A DNA stretch of 64,000 nt. Origin: Niallia sp. XMNu-256 (GTDB taxonomy: Bacteria; Bacillota; Bacilli; Bacillales; Cytobacillaceae). Below, in pieces: positions 1 through 7,908 of this stretch (the first letter of the stretch is position 1; each line of letters starts with the position of its first letter). The notes below the pieces were generated by a model. The model searched no databases and was not told the origin of the DNA. It saw only the letters and a list, made by a program, of their open reading frames with translations. The stretch spans positions 3,450,501-3,514,500 of the forward strand of contig NZ_CP137636.1 of the NCBI RefSeq assembly GCF_036670015.1, in the 5' to 3' direction. The translations under genes and the position numbers were made by a program.

Positions 1-2526
1 CGTCCAGGTTATCCTAACTTTATTCCCGGAATTCCTGGCAAAAAGGCACCCCGTCCACCTTTGGCAATTATTGGCGGTAGAGAAGCCACAGAAATTGAAA
101 GAAATCATTTTGCGCCAAATGCACGACCTGGTGCTGTGTTTGTTAATCCTGCAACTCCTGGCGTGACTCCGGAACGGGAATTTCATGTTGTCCTTATCCA
201 AATGCCCATTGTCTATAACGAGCATGGGTGGCATGATCCAGAAGGACGTCTATATGTATTGGCTGAGGATGAAGAAGCTGTATGTTCAGGCAGGAAAAAG
301 CCTGAGCCCCTTGTACTCCGTGCGAATGCAGGAGAAGTCATCCGCTTTAAATTTACCAATAAGTTACCTGAGACCATTGGAGGAAATGCTTTTCAATTAG
401 TTAACCGAACTTATGAAGCAGGCATGCATGTACACTTTGTTAAATTTGATCCACTTGTCTCAGACGGTTCAAATGTAGGCTGGAATTATGATGCAAGCGT
501 CCTTCCAGGTGAAACGATTCAATACCAATGGTTTGCAGACGTTGAATTAAAAGCCACCTTTTGGCATGATCATTTATTTGCCAATGAACATCAGCAGCAT
601 GGTGTGTTTGCCAGTATCAATATTCAACCGAGGGGGTCTGAGTTCTTAGATTCTCGAACAGGCAAAAAATTAAAATCTGGTACTCAAGCTACAATCGTTA
701 ATCCATTAATACCAGATTACCGTGAATTTACTTTATTTGTTCATGACTTTGCCTTGTTGTTTGATAAAGATGGCTGTCCGTTAAATCCACCACCATTTCC
801 AGGATCCCATGATGACCCAGGTGTTATTGGAATTAATTACCGAAATGAACCCATTCAATACCGTTTAAAAGAACCTGACCATGATCCTGCCTATGTATTC
901 AGCTCATGGATACATGGAGATCCCGTTACACCACTTTTAGAAACTTATAATGGCGATCCTGTTCGAATCCGCCTGCTCCAAGGGGCACATGAAGATTCAC
1001 ACAGCTTTAACTTGCACCGACAACGTTGGCGTCGGGAACGTCCGGATTTAGATTCAGAAATCGATCAACATCAACATATCGCGATTGCAGAATCCTTTAC
1101 CTTTGAATTTGACATTGAGGGTGAAGGTGATTTTGATATGCTCTATCATTTTGGTACTGTCGATGATATTTGGCTTGGCAATTGGGGAATCCTTCGCAGT
1201 TATGAAAAAAGAGTAAAACATTTAATTCCATTATTAGATCGACAGCCACCTGAAAAAAGAAAAGAACCCTTACCGAAACCAACTGGAAAGAAACCACCAA
1301 TGGCGAAGGTACCGGATATCATTCTCCCACATCATGGAAAGGTTCAAAAATTTGATATTGTGGCCCTTGATGGGAAAATTTTTTATAACAAATACAAGGA
1401 TCATGATCCTTATGGCATTGTATTTGCCCATAAAAAAGACGTAGCTGATATTATATCTGGAAAATTAAACCCCGAGCCTTTGATCATTCGTGCTAACCAT
1501 GGGGATTATGTAGAAATCACTTTAACCAATAGATTAACAGGGCACTTCTATCACGATAAAGAACATGGTTATCCTTTCGTACCTGTTGATGCACCATTCC
1601 CACCATCAAAGCGAATTTCACTTCATACTCAATTAGCAGCTTACGATGTTAGATACTCTGACGGGGCAACAGTTGGATTCAACCTTGATCAAACGGTGGG
1701 ACCCGGTGAGAGCATAACTTATCGCTGGTATATCGATCAGGACTTCGGATCTGCAAACCTTTGGGATATGGCTGATATTCGAAATCATCGTCATCATGGA
1801 GCTTTTGGTCTATTAATCTCTGAACCCCGAGGATCTAAATATTTAAATACACTAAACAGAGATCCTTTAAAAATAGCTGGGAACCAGATCATTATCTCCA
1901 ATCCGATTTTACCAGAGTTTAGAGAATTTGCCTTAATGATGCATGACGGAATAAGGCTGCTCGATAAGGATGGCAAACTCATCATTGATCCTCGACCTCT
2001 CTTTTCAAGTATGGATGAGGATGGATTACCTGATCCTGAGGAACAAGGGTCTAGAGCCTTTAACTATCGGAATGAACGATTCAGCCATCGGATTGACAAT
2101 ATTGAGGAAGTTTATTCTGTATTTAGTTCAATTAAACATGGAGACCCAAGCACTCCAATCTTTTTAGCACATGCTGGTGACCCTGTAACCATAAGATTTA
2201 TAACACCTGCTGACAAACCAAGAGCCCATGCATTTGCCCTCCATGGACATCGATGGATGCGGAGTCAAAATGATATCAATTCTTCCCTAATATCGGTTAA
2301 AGGTCAAAATATTTCAGGCAGTAATGATGATTTCTTCTTAATCCATGGTGCGGGCAGCCTATTTAACAAACCGGGTGACTATATGTACCGGTCTGGAAAT
2401 ATTCGCTGGGATATCGAATTAGGGATGTGGGGAATTATGAGGGTTCTTGAAAAAAGTAACCACTTAATCGCTCCTCTAAAATCCCATTCAACCTTTCATG
2501 TGAATGGAGGGGATCCGAATGAGTAA
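1..2526 (+). CDS. MnxG-like multicopper oxidase, 5' end outside the window
   Basis: The reading frame is open from base 1, so the N-terminus is missing. The protein resembles the large multicopper oxidases of Bacillus spores (MnxG type, linked to Mn(II) oxidation). It shows two cupredoxin-rich halves with parallel motifs. Counted from the TTG at 61, the first half has HVH near residue 123, WHDH near 168 followed by EHQQHG, and HSFNLH near 323. These look like type-2/type-3 copper ligands. The second half (about residues 420-810) repeats the fold but has RISLHTQL and LWDMAD where HxH and WHDH would be expected; it keeps HAFALHGHRW. The classical C-terminal HCHxxxH motif is not visible. The downstream gene overlaps its stop, which suggests translational coupling. 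Multicopper oxidase is well supported; the substrate is inferred. Confidence 0.8.
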   Translation, partial: RPGYPNFIPGIPGKKAPRPPLAIIGGREATEIERNHFAPNARPGAVFVNPATPGVTPEREFHVVLIQMPIVYNEHGWHDPEGRLYVLAEDEEAVCSGRKKPEPLVLRANAGEVIRFKFTNKLPETIGGNAFQLVNRTYEAGMHVHFVKFDPLVSDGSNVGWNYDASVLPGETIQYQWFADVELKATFWHDHLFANEHQQHGVFASINIQPRGSEFLDSRTGKKLKSGTQATIVNPLIPDYREFTLFVHDFALLFDKDGCPLNPPPFPGSHDDPGVIGINYRNEPIQYRLKEPDHDPAYVFSSWIHGDPVTPLLETYNGDPVRIRLLQGAHEDSHSFNLHRQRWRRERPDLDSEIDQHQHIAIAESFTFEFDIEGEGDFDMLYHFGTVDDIWLGNWGILRSYEKRVKHLIPLLDRQPPEKRKEPLPKPTGKKPPMAKVPDIILPHHGKVQKFDIVALDGKIFYNKYKDHDPYGIVFAHKKDVADIISGKLNPEPLIIRANHGDYVEITLTNRLTGHFYHDKEHGYPFVPVDAPFPPSKRISLHTQLAAYDVRYSDGATVGFNLDQTVGPGESITYRWYIDQDFGSANLWDMADIRNHRHHGAFGLLISEPRGSKYLNTLNRDPLKIAGNQIIISNPILPEFREFALMMHDGIRLLDKDGKLIIDPRPLFSSMDEDGLPDPEEQGSRAFNYRNERFSHRIDNIEEVYSVFSSIKHGDPSTPIFLAHAGDPVTIRFITPADKPRAHAFALHGHRWMRSQNDINSSLISVKGQNISGSNDDFFLIHGAGSLFNKPGDYMYRSGNIRWDIELGMWGIMRVLEKSNHLIAPLKSHSTFHVNGGDPNE

Positions 2527-3349
2527 AAAGAACAAAAAAAGATATACCTATACGAAAAAAAAGCATAAAAATACTGCAAAAAAGGGGGGCCATAGACATT
2601 CTTGCGCGCATTGTACAGACAATTATTTCTGCTCTCCCTTTAAATGTCAAGAGTCTATTTCGACACCACGCTACACATCGCCAAACAGCCGGCTAAACCA
2701 AGAGCAACTGGAACATTTACAACATTGGATTGAAGCAGCCAACCATCTGCTCCTATCACTAGGTACAGATAGCGATCCAAATAATAGACGTCAACTCCAG
2801 TTACACTTTCTTAAGCTTAAAGGGGCACATGTAAAAGCCAAAGTAAGATGTGGACCAATCGAATCAGATGATACACACGCTAAATTTAACAATGGTGAGA
2901 AATCCAAAACTCAGCTTTTACTGAAAGACGGAATACTAGCAACGGCTGGGAGCAACTTCATACAAATTAACCAAACTGGAAGTTTTGTATTTATTTTGTT
3001 TGATAAGCTCCTATCGATCTTAAGTGAAGAATGTGAACATATTAGAATGCACGAACCCCATTTTCTCCATGCTGACTGTTCAACTAGAAGAGAGCTGACC
3101 CTAAACTTCGGAGAATTTGTAGCGAAAAAGCCTGAATTAGTAAATTTATTTTTTGGTCTCCCACTCTATAAAATGCTGCATCTTTACTTAGGTAAAGATA
3201 TTAACGTAAAAACGAGTGAGCATCCATCGTTACGATCTGGAGTATTAACCAAGGTGGAAGAAGGAAAACTGCAAATGGAGACCCAAAACGGGCAAGTAGA
3301 TGTTGAACTTGAACATGTTTGTTTTTTGGAGATTGTGAATTTGAGATAA
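2519..3349 (+). CDS. Hypothetical protein with two possible DUF2642-like (Sm-like) repeats
   Basis: I do not recognise this 277-residue protein with certainty. The ATG at 2519 is chosen because GGAGGGG lies 7 bases upstream; it overlaps the oxidase stop by 8 bp, so the pair is probably one operon. The N-terminus is very basic (Lys-rich, then HRHSCAHC with a CxxC-like cluster). Two later stretches, about residues 85-175 and 205-277, look like short beta-rich domains similar to the DUF2642 segments of Bacillus spore coat proteins. That assignment is by eye. Its place beside an MnxG-like oxidase suggests a spore-surface role, which is inference. A hairpin follows the stop. Confidence 0.6.
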   Translation: MSKKNKKRYTYTKKKHKNTAKKGGHRHSCAHCTDNYFCSPFKCQESISTPRYTSPNSRLNQEQLEHLQHWIEAANHLLLSLGTDSDPNNRRQLQLHFLKLKGAHVKAKVRCGPIESDDTHAKFNNGEKSKTQLLLKDGILATAGSNFIQINQTGSFVFILFDKLLSILSEECEHIRMHEPHFLHADCSTRRELTLNFGEFVAKKPELVNLFFGLPLYKMLHLYLGKDINVKTSEHPSLRSGVLTKVEEGKLQMETQNGQVDVELEHVCFLEIVNLR

Positions 3350-3354
3350 AAGGG

Positions 3355-3388
3355 TGAGAGGTCGGAGTGATTAACTCCCAACCTCTCA
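3355..3388 (+). terminator. Hairpin after the oxidase operon
   Basis: TGAGAGGT pairs with ACCTCTCA, and an inner GGAGT/ACTCC extends the stem. It begins 6 bases after the stop at 3349. No strong T-tract follows, so it may act with the next hairpin. Confidence 0.4.
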
Positions 3389-3431
3389 TGTCTCTATGGC
3401 TCTGAAGTTCACCATGTTGGAACACCCACAT

Positions 3432-3471
3432 AAAAAAACACTCACAAAATAATTTGTGAGTGTTTTTTTAT
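3432..3471. terminator. Bidirectional Rho-independent terminator
   Basis: A perfect stem of AAACACTCACAAA and TTTGTGAGTGTTT with a 4-nt loop is flanked by an A-run and a T-run. It can end both the plus-strand oxidase operon and the minus-strand tRNA array. Confidence 0.85.
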
Positions 3472-3473
3472 AG

Positions 3474-3555
3474 TACCGGTGGTCGGGATCGAACCGACAC
3501 TCCGTGAGGAACACGATTTTGAGTCGTGCGCGTCTGCCAATTCCGCCACACCGGC
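3474..3555 (-). tRNA. tRNA-Leu (anticodon CAA)
   Basis: The reverse strand folds as a class II tRNA: acceptor GCCGGTG, long variable arm, TTCGATC T-loop, anticodon loop CTCAAAA. CCA is not encoded. It is the last gene of the minus-strand array. Confidence 0.95.
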
Positions 3556-3575
3556 ATATCCGCTTAATTATATGA

Positions 3576-3661
3576 TGCCGAGAACCGGAATCGAACCGGT
3601 ACGGTAGTCACCTACCGCAGGATTTTAAGTCCTGTGCGTCTGCCAGTTCCGCCACCCCGGC
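3576..3661 (-). tRNA. tRNA-Leu (anticodon TAA)
   Basis: Class II tRNA with acceptor GCCGGGG, anticodon loop CTTAAAA and a long variable arm. No CCA is encoded. Confidence 0.95.
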
Positions 3662-3692
3662 ACATCTATATGTAAAAAAATAAAAATCATTA

Positions 3693-3767
3693 TGGAGGCG
3701 GCAACCGGATTTGAACCGGTGAATAAAGGTTTTGCAGACCTTGGCCTTACCACTTGGCTATGCCGCC
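3693..3767 (-). tRNA. tRNA-Cys (anticodon GCA)
   Basis: Acceptor GGCGGCA pairs with TGCCGCC; anticodon loop CTGCAAA. CCA is encoded (3693-3695). Confidence 0.95.
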
Positions 3768-3778
3768 GTATAAATTAA

Positions 3779-3853
3779 TGGAGCGGAAGACGGGATTCGA
3801 ACCCGCGACCCCCACCTTGGCAAGGTGGTGTTCTACCACTGAACTACTTCCGC
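3779..3853 (-). tRNA. tRNA-Gly (anticodon GCC)
   Basis: Acceptor GCGGAAG; anticodon loop TTGCCAA. CCA is encoded. A broken copy of its 5' part lies about 100 bp upstream in the direction of transcription. Confidence 0.95.
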
Positions 3854-3952
3854 AGGGGGAATTAGTAATTATTTTCTGAAGTTATTCTGAGGTCGTGTGC
3901 GCCAAAAGCCTCCGCTTTTATTGCAGATTGAGACTCTTCGAGTCGGTCAATC

Positions 3953-3977
3953 TTCTACCACTGAACTACTTCCGCAG
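3953..3977 (-). pseudogene. Truncated tRNA-Gly 5' fragment
   Basis: These 25 bases are identical to 3831-3855, that is, the acceptor 5' strand, D-arm and start of the anticodon arm of the intact tRNA-Gly, plus the two flanking bases. No anticodon loop or T-arm follows, so it cannot make a tRNA. It lies in an unusually long spacer (3854-4068) of an otherwise compact array. Confidence 0.8.
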
Positions 3978-4068
3978 TAGGACTTGGTATCGTTATATTT
4001 TTCTATATACTAAATTTATATGAGAGTTTAAGTAAATTATGCAGAGTATTGAAATTAAATTATCTATA

Positions 4069-4143
4069 TGGCTGGGCTAGCAGGATTCGAACCTACGAAT
4101 GACGGAGTCAAAGTCCGTTGCCTTACCACTTGGCTATAGCCCA
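4069..4143 (-). tRNA. tRNA-Gln (anticodon TTG)
   Basis: Acceptor TGGGCTA/TAGCCCA; anticodon loop CTTTGAC. CCA is encoded. Confidence 0.95.
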
Positions 4144-4177
4144 CTAATAATATATGCTATTGTTTAAGATTTGTGAA

Positions 4178-4254
4178 TGGGGCGGCTGATGGGAATTGAA
4201 CCCACGAATGTCGGAACCACAATCCGATGCGTTAACCACTTCGCCACAACCGCC
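4178..4254 (-). tRNA. tRNA-His (anticodon GTG)
   Basis: Acceptor GCGGTTG with the extra G-1 opposite C73 that marks tRNA-His; anticodon loop TTGTGGT. CCA is encoded. Confidence 0.95.
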
Positions 4255-4265
4255 ATAGAGTGTGA

Positions 4266-4336
4266 CAGGGGTAGTAGGAATCGAACCCACACTGGAGGTT
4301 TTGGAGACCTCTGTTCTACCGTTAAACTATACCCCT
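4266..4336 (-). tRNA. tRNA-Trp (anticodon CCA)
   Basis: Acceptor AGGGGTA/TACCCCT with G73; anticodon loop CTCCAAA. The 3' CCA is not encoded. Confidence 0.95.
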
Positions 4337-4344
4337 AAAGAAAA

Positions 4345-4428
4345 TGGTGGAGGGGGACGGATTCGAACCGCCGAACCCGAAGGAGCGGATTTACAGTCCG
4401 CCGCGTTTAGCCACTTCGCTACCCCTCC
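4345..4428 (-). tRNA. tRNA-Tyr (anticodon GTA)
   Basis: Class II tRNA with acceptor GGAGGGG, anticodon loop CTGTAAA and a long variable arm. CCA is encoded. It lies only 11 bp from tRNA-Phe; in B. subtilis trnD a tRNA-Thr sits at this junction. Confidence 0.95.
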
Positions 4429-4439
4429 AAAAAAGAAGG

Positions 4440-4512
4440 TGGCTCAGGACGGAATCGAACCGCCGACACATGGATTTTCAGTCCATTGCTCTACCGACTG
4501 AGCTACTGAGCC
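4440..4512 (-). tRNA. tRNA-Phe (anticodon GAA)
   Basis: Acceptor GGCTCAG/CTGAGCC; anticodon loop CTGAAAA. The bases after A73 read CCT, not CCA. Confidence 0.95.
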
Positions 4513-4533
4513 ACATATATTAATTATTAAAAA

Positions 4534-4610
4534 TGGCGGTCCGGACGGGACTCGAACCCGCGACCTCCTGCGTGACAGGCAGGCATTCTAACCAACTGAA
4601 CTACCGGACC
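4534..4610 (-). tRNA. tRNA-Asp (anticodon GTC)
   Basis: Acceptor GGTCCGG/CCGGACC; anticodon loop CTGTCAC. CCA is encoded. Confidence 0.95.
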
Positions 4611-4613
4611 AAA

Positions 4614-4687
<74 letters not shown>

Positions 4688-4812
4688 ACAATAATATTTA
4701 AAGTGACATTTACAATGCCCTTATAGAGTAACTGTCCCGATCTCAGAAGCCTTATTCAAGAAGCAACTCGATCGGTACAACTCGCAGTATATTCAATGAA
4801 GGAACGCTTTGT

Positions 4813-4827
4813 TGCTCCACCCCGCGA
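4813..4827 (-). pseudogene. Possible 5' fragment of tRNA-fMet
   Basis: Fifteen bases match the acceptor and D-arm start of the intact tRNA-fMet at 4674-4688. The fragment lies at the far end of a 178-bp spacer, mirroring the tRNA-Gly fragment. The match is short, so it is weaker evidence on its own. Confidence 0.5.
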
Positions 4828-4865
4828 TAATAAAAGATGATATTTTTCGCTAACGAAAATTTTAA

Positions 4866-4941
4866 TGGTGGAGGATGACGGGCTCGAACCGCCGACCCTC
4901 TGCTTGTAAGGCAGATGCTCTCCCAGCTGAGCTAATCCTCC
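4866..4941 (-). tRNA. tRNA-Val (anticodon TAC)
   Basis: Acceptor GGAGGAT/ATCCTCC; anticodon loop CTTACAA. CCA is encoded. Confidence 0.95.
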
Positions 4942-5011
4942 GACGTACAAGATGTACAAGTGCATGCCTTGCGACAAGACGTCGCTTACTTAGCAGGCCT
5001 TCTTTTTATAA

Positions 5012-5086
5012 TGGTGACCCGTACGGGATTCGAACCCGTGTTACCGCCGTGAAAGGGCGGTGTCTTAACCGCTTGACCAACGGGCC
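5012..5086 (-). tRNA. tRNA-Glu (anticodon TTC)
   Basis: Acceptor GGCCCGT with one G-U pair; anticodon loop CTTTCAC. CCA is encoded. Confidence 0.95.
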
Positions 5087-5098
5087 AGATTAAGTATA

Positions 5099-5188
5099 TG
5101 GCGGAGAGCAAGGGATTTGAACCCTTGAGACGGTTGCCCGCCTACACGATTTCCAATCGTGCTCCTTCGGCCACTCGGACAGCTCTCC
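5099..5188 (-). tRNA. tRNA-Ser (anticodon GGA)
   Basis: Class II tRNA with acceptor GGAGAGC, anticodon loop TTGGAAA and a long variable arm. CCA is encoded. Confidence 0.95.
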
Positions 5189-5191
5189 TGA

Positions 5192-5266
5192 TGGCTCCGC
5201 AGGTAGGATTCGAACCTACGACCGATCGGTTAACAGCCGATTGCTCTACCACTGAGCTACTGCGGA
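5192..5266 (-). tRNA. tRNA-Asn (anticodon GTT)
   Basis: Acceptor TCCGCAG/CTGCGGA with G73; anticodon loop CTGTTAA. CCA is encoded. It is the first gene of the array in transcription order. Confidence 0.95.
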
Positions 5267-5319
5267 ATAATAATTTTAAAGACATATTTCATTATATTTT
5301 TTTCAAGAGATATGATTTA

Positions 5320-5348
5320 ATTATACTCCTAAAACGAAAAAACGTGAA
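5320..5348 (-). promoter_or_regulatory. Candidate promoter of the tRNA array
   Basis: On the minus strand TTCACG (5343-5348) is followed after exactly 17 bp by TATAAT (5320-5325), about 54 bp upstream of tRNA-Asn. No rRNA gene lies upstream, so the array needs its own promoter and this is the best match. Confidence 0.5.
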
Positions 5349-5431
5349 TTATCTAACTTTTTTTATAAGCGACTTTATTAATTTATCATATATAATAATG
5401 TATGTCAACACTACTTTAAATAAACCTTTAT

Positions 5432-5461
5432 GTCGCTGCGAAACCTGTGTTTCGCAGCGAC
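5432..5461. terminator. Perfect 13-bp inverted repeat, probable terminator of ygxA
   Basis: GTCGCTGCGAAAC and GTTTCGCAGCGAC flank a 4-nt loop with no mismatch. It lies 41 bp past the ygxA stop. The following T-tract on the minus strand is weak, so termination is likely but not certain. Confidence 0.55.
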
Positions 5462-5502
5462 AAATATTAATATATCAAGAAACCTAGTAAAGGTCAATGT
5501 TT

Positions 5503-6390
5503 TTAATTATTTTTCTGCAATAACTTTTCGGCCAATTTATAATGACGCTGATAGATCCCTTGTTCTTGTGTCTCTATATGAACCACTTCAATATAATGTT
5601 TTTCAATTAAATATTCAAAAAGTGTTTCAAAATAAGCCTCATATAATTTTAAGGAAGGATGCTTTAATACTTCATCAATTGTCCACATGTCTTTACGTTT
5701 TAAAACATCAAATAAATAACTTGTTCCTTCTTCGACCCTAGAATGAATCAGAAAATCACTAGCTAAGAATAATAGCTCAAGCCGCTTTCCGAGTTCTTCC
5801 TCACTATTTACTAATTCATTATACAATTGATAAACTTCGGGCTCGATATGCTTTACCTGGCTCCATACCGTCATTTCCGGATGCAAGCCTTTATCTATTA
5901 AAGACAATCGACCTAAATGATGCAAAGAACGAACAATATGACTATAAGCATCTAAATATTGTTGATCTTCGAAATAAATTTTTCCATCCATATAGCAGCA
6001 AATAAGTTTGCTAAACTCAATACCCATTTTAAATTTCCGATCATTAGCAGGATATTCCATTAAAGTGTTTTTTAAATCACTCATAAACTCATTTCGATCA
6101 AATAAAACTTTCCCTTTAACAAGCCATTGGATCAGTTTTCGATTCGTCCCAGATCGTAACCATTCATTTAATTGTAATTTCGTAATGGTATGTAGTGCTG
6201 CATTCTTCTCTTGATAGGTGTAATGTTTAACAGTAACCGGATACTCAGCTTCTTTTACGACGATAAGTAATATAGCGTCGGATGTGTCAGAAAGCGAGGC
6301 GAATTGATCATTTTTTTTAATTAATAAAACTCCTAACGTGTTTACCTGACTTGCCCACTCCTGATAGATCGGTCGAAGTATATCTTCCAC
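5503..6390 (-). CDS. ygxA: YgxA-like nucleotidyltransferase-like protein
   Basis: A cytoplasmic protein of about 295 residues matching the YgxA family found beside perR and ygzB in Bacillus. Its biochemical function is not established; the family is annotated as nucleotidyltransferase-like. The GTG at 6390 is preferred over an upstream GTG at 6411 because AGGGGG lies just upstream and the product then starts VEDILRPIYQ, as in the family. It is transcribed toward the tRNA array; in B. subtilis an rRNA operon lies between them. Confidence 0.8.
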   Translation of the reverse strand: MEDILRPIYQEWASQVNTLGVLLIKKNDQFASLSDTSDAILLIVVKEAEYPVTVKHYTYQEKNAALHTITKLQLNEWLRSGTNRKLIQWLVKGKVLFDRNEFMSDLKNTLMEYPANDRKFKMGIEFSKLICCYMDGKIYFEDQQYLDAYSHIVRSLHHLGRLSLIDKGLHPEMTVWSQVKHIEPEVYQLYNELVNSEEELGKRLELLFLASDFLIHSRVEEGTSYLFDVLKRKDMWTIDEVLKHPSLKLYEAYFETLFEYLIEKHYIEVVHIETQEQGIYQRHYKLAEKLLQKNN

Positions 6391-6598
6391 TATACAGCCC
6401 CCTATATACACTAACTTATTGCTTAGCTAGGATACCTATATCTAGCTGTTCTCTAGTCTACTATTTTCGACGATAAAATAATAAATTCCTTCTCCTTTAA
6501 AGGGAATTAAAAATTCAGTTAATATTGCCTTTATTAACAGACAAATTGATTTATTTTTTAGAATATATAGTATATAGTTTGCATTAGGGGGAGTGACG

Positions 6599-6955
6599 AT
6601 GGCTAAAAAATATTCAAGCAAAATCAATAAGATCCGCACATTTGCACTAAGCTTAATTTTTGCCGGTTTCTTCGTGATGTATTTCGGCATATTTTTCAGG
6701 AATTCACCTATAGCTATGACCATTTTTATGTTACTCGGTTTACTGTTTATTGTTGCCAGTACAGTGGTTTATTTCTGGATTGGAATGCTCTCGACGAAAG
6801 CGGTTCGAGTATCATGTCCCAGCTGTGAAAAACAAACAAAAATTCTCGGCCGTGTTGATATATGCATGCATTGCAATGAACCACTCACACTTGATCCTAA
6901 TCTAGAAGGAAAAGAATTTGACGAAAAATATAATCAGAAAAAGACCGTTACTTAA
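6599..6955 (+). CDS. ygzB: YgzB family membrane protein (DUF2614)
   Basis: A 118-residue protein with two hydrophobic segments (about 17-35 and 43-63) followed by a zinc-ribbon-like tail (CPSC near 78, CMHC near 93). It matches YgzB, conserved beside perR in Bacillus; function unknown. The ATG at 6599 has AGGGGGA 7 bases upstream and is preferred to the GTG at 6593. A strong hairpin separates it from the convergent perR. Confidence 0.85.
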   Translation: MAKKYSSKINKIRTFALSLIFAGFFVMYFGIFFRNSPIAMTIFMLLGLLFIVASTVVYFWIGMLSTKAVRVSCPSCEKQTKILGRVDICMHCNEPLTLDPNLEGKEFDEKYNQKKTVT

Positions 6956-6970
6956 TTAAAGGTAACACGA

Positions 6971-7002
6971 AAAAACCGATAGCCTTATCGCTATCGGTTT
7001 TT
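6971..7002. terminator. Bidirectional terminator between ygzB and perR
   Basis: AAAACCGATAGC pairs with GCTATCGGTTTT around a 6-nt loop, with A and T runs at the ends. It serves both convergent genes; the arm on the right overlaps the perR stop region. Confidence 0.9.
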
Positions 7003-7444
7003 AATGAACTTCTTTTTTTGTACATTCTGGACACGATCCATATACTTCCATACGGTGATGACTAATTTTAAATCCAGTTACATGACTTGCCAACTGCTCT
7101 ACTTCATCCAAACCTGGATAATGGAAGTCTACAATTTTTCCGCAACCTTCACAAATTACATGGTAATGCTGTGTCGTAACAAAATCAAACCGACTTGATG
7201 AATCACCATATGTCAATTCTTTAACAAGCCCAACCTCACGAAATACTCTTAAATTATTATAAACTGTTGCAACACTCATGTTGGGAAATTTTCCTTCTAA
7301 TGCCTTATATATATCATCTGCTGTTGGGTGTGACATTGAGTTTATTAAATATTCGAGTATCGCATGACGTTGTGGAGTGATCCGTACTTTTGTTTCTTTT
7401 AATGTTTCAAGGGCATCTTTTAAAAGATTTTGATCCACCGTCAT
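7001..7444 (-). CDS. perR: Peroxide-responsive repressor PerR (Fur family)
   Basis: A 147-residue Fur-family DNA-binding repressor. The iron/manganese-site ligands of B. subtilis PerR are all present with a +2 offset: H39, D87, H93, H95 and D106. The structural zinc cysteines are C98/C101 and C138/C141. Oxidation of the two site histidines by peroxide relieves repression in this family. The ATG has GAAAGAGG upstream. A PerR-box-like site lies 44-58 bp upstream of the start, so autoregulation is likely. The neighbouring ygzB, ygxA and bcp match the B. subtilis order. Confidence 0.97.
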   Translation of the reverse strand: MTVDQNLLKDALETLKETKVRITPQRHAILEYLINSMSHPTADDIYKALEGKFPNMSVATVYNNLRVFREVGLVKELTYGDSSSRFDFVTTQHYHVICEGCGKIVDFHYPGLDEVEQLASHVTGFKISHHRMEVYGSCPECTKKEVH

Positions 7445-7487
7445 ACACCTCTTTCCTTCTTCACATCATTCGATAAGTATTATTTAT

Positions 7488-7502
7488 TTAGAATTGTTAT
7501 AA
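7488..7502. promoter_or_regulatory. Candidate PerR box upstream of perR
   Basis: The 15-bp stretch reads TTAGAATTGTTATAA, a 7-1-7 inverted repeat matching 13 of 15 positions of the Per box TTATAATTATTATAA. Confidence 0.75.
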
Positions 7503-7908
7503 TTAGTTTACATTGATTTTATAATATTGTCAATATATCTACCTTCACAACATAGTTTATGTATTTCATTGCCTTTTTACCACAGATAAATCGAAATCAA
7601 GATTGCTCTACCGGCTGAATGAAAGTTAATCAAAATCCTATATATAATACCGATTATTTTACGAATTGTCATTTTCTTTTTTTCTGTAAATAACTTCCCA
7701 TTATTGAACAAGTTTTATTCCCAACAGGAATAGAGCCTTTAAGACAAAAAAAACAGACTGTATTAACAGCCTGTTCATGTATTCTGAGGAGGTATGCCCT
7801 AATATAACATATTCTAAACAGGATAATTGGAATGGACAGATGTCACTCTTTTTTTAAAAATAATCATATAATTTCAATAAATTTTAAACTTCGCCTCGTT
7901 GAATAGTA
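7503..7908. other. Intergenic region with no gene seen
   Basis: AT-rich sequence between perR and the next minus-strand gene. Besides the perR promoter and a terminator-like hairpin near 7746-7775, I see no open frame with a ribosome binding site and no RNA signature. Confidence 0.5.
7746..7775 (-). terminator. Rho-independent terminator, minus strand
   Basis: On the minus strand AACAGGCTG pairs with CAGTCTGTT (one G-U) and is followed by a run of eight T. It lies about 135 bp past the stop of the permuted papain-like gene. Confidence 0.65.
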
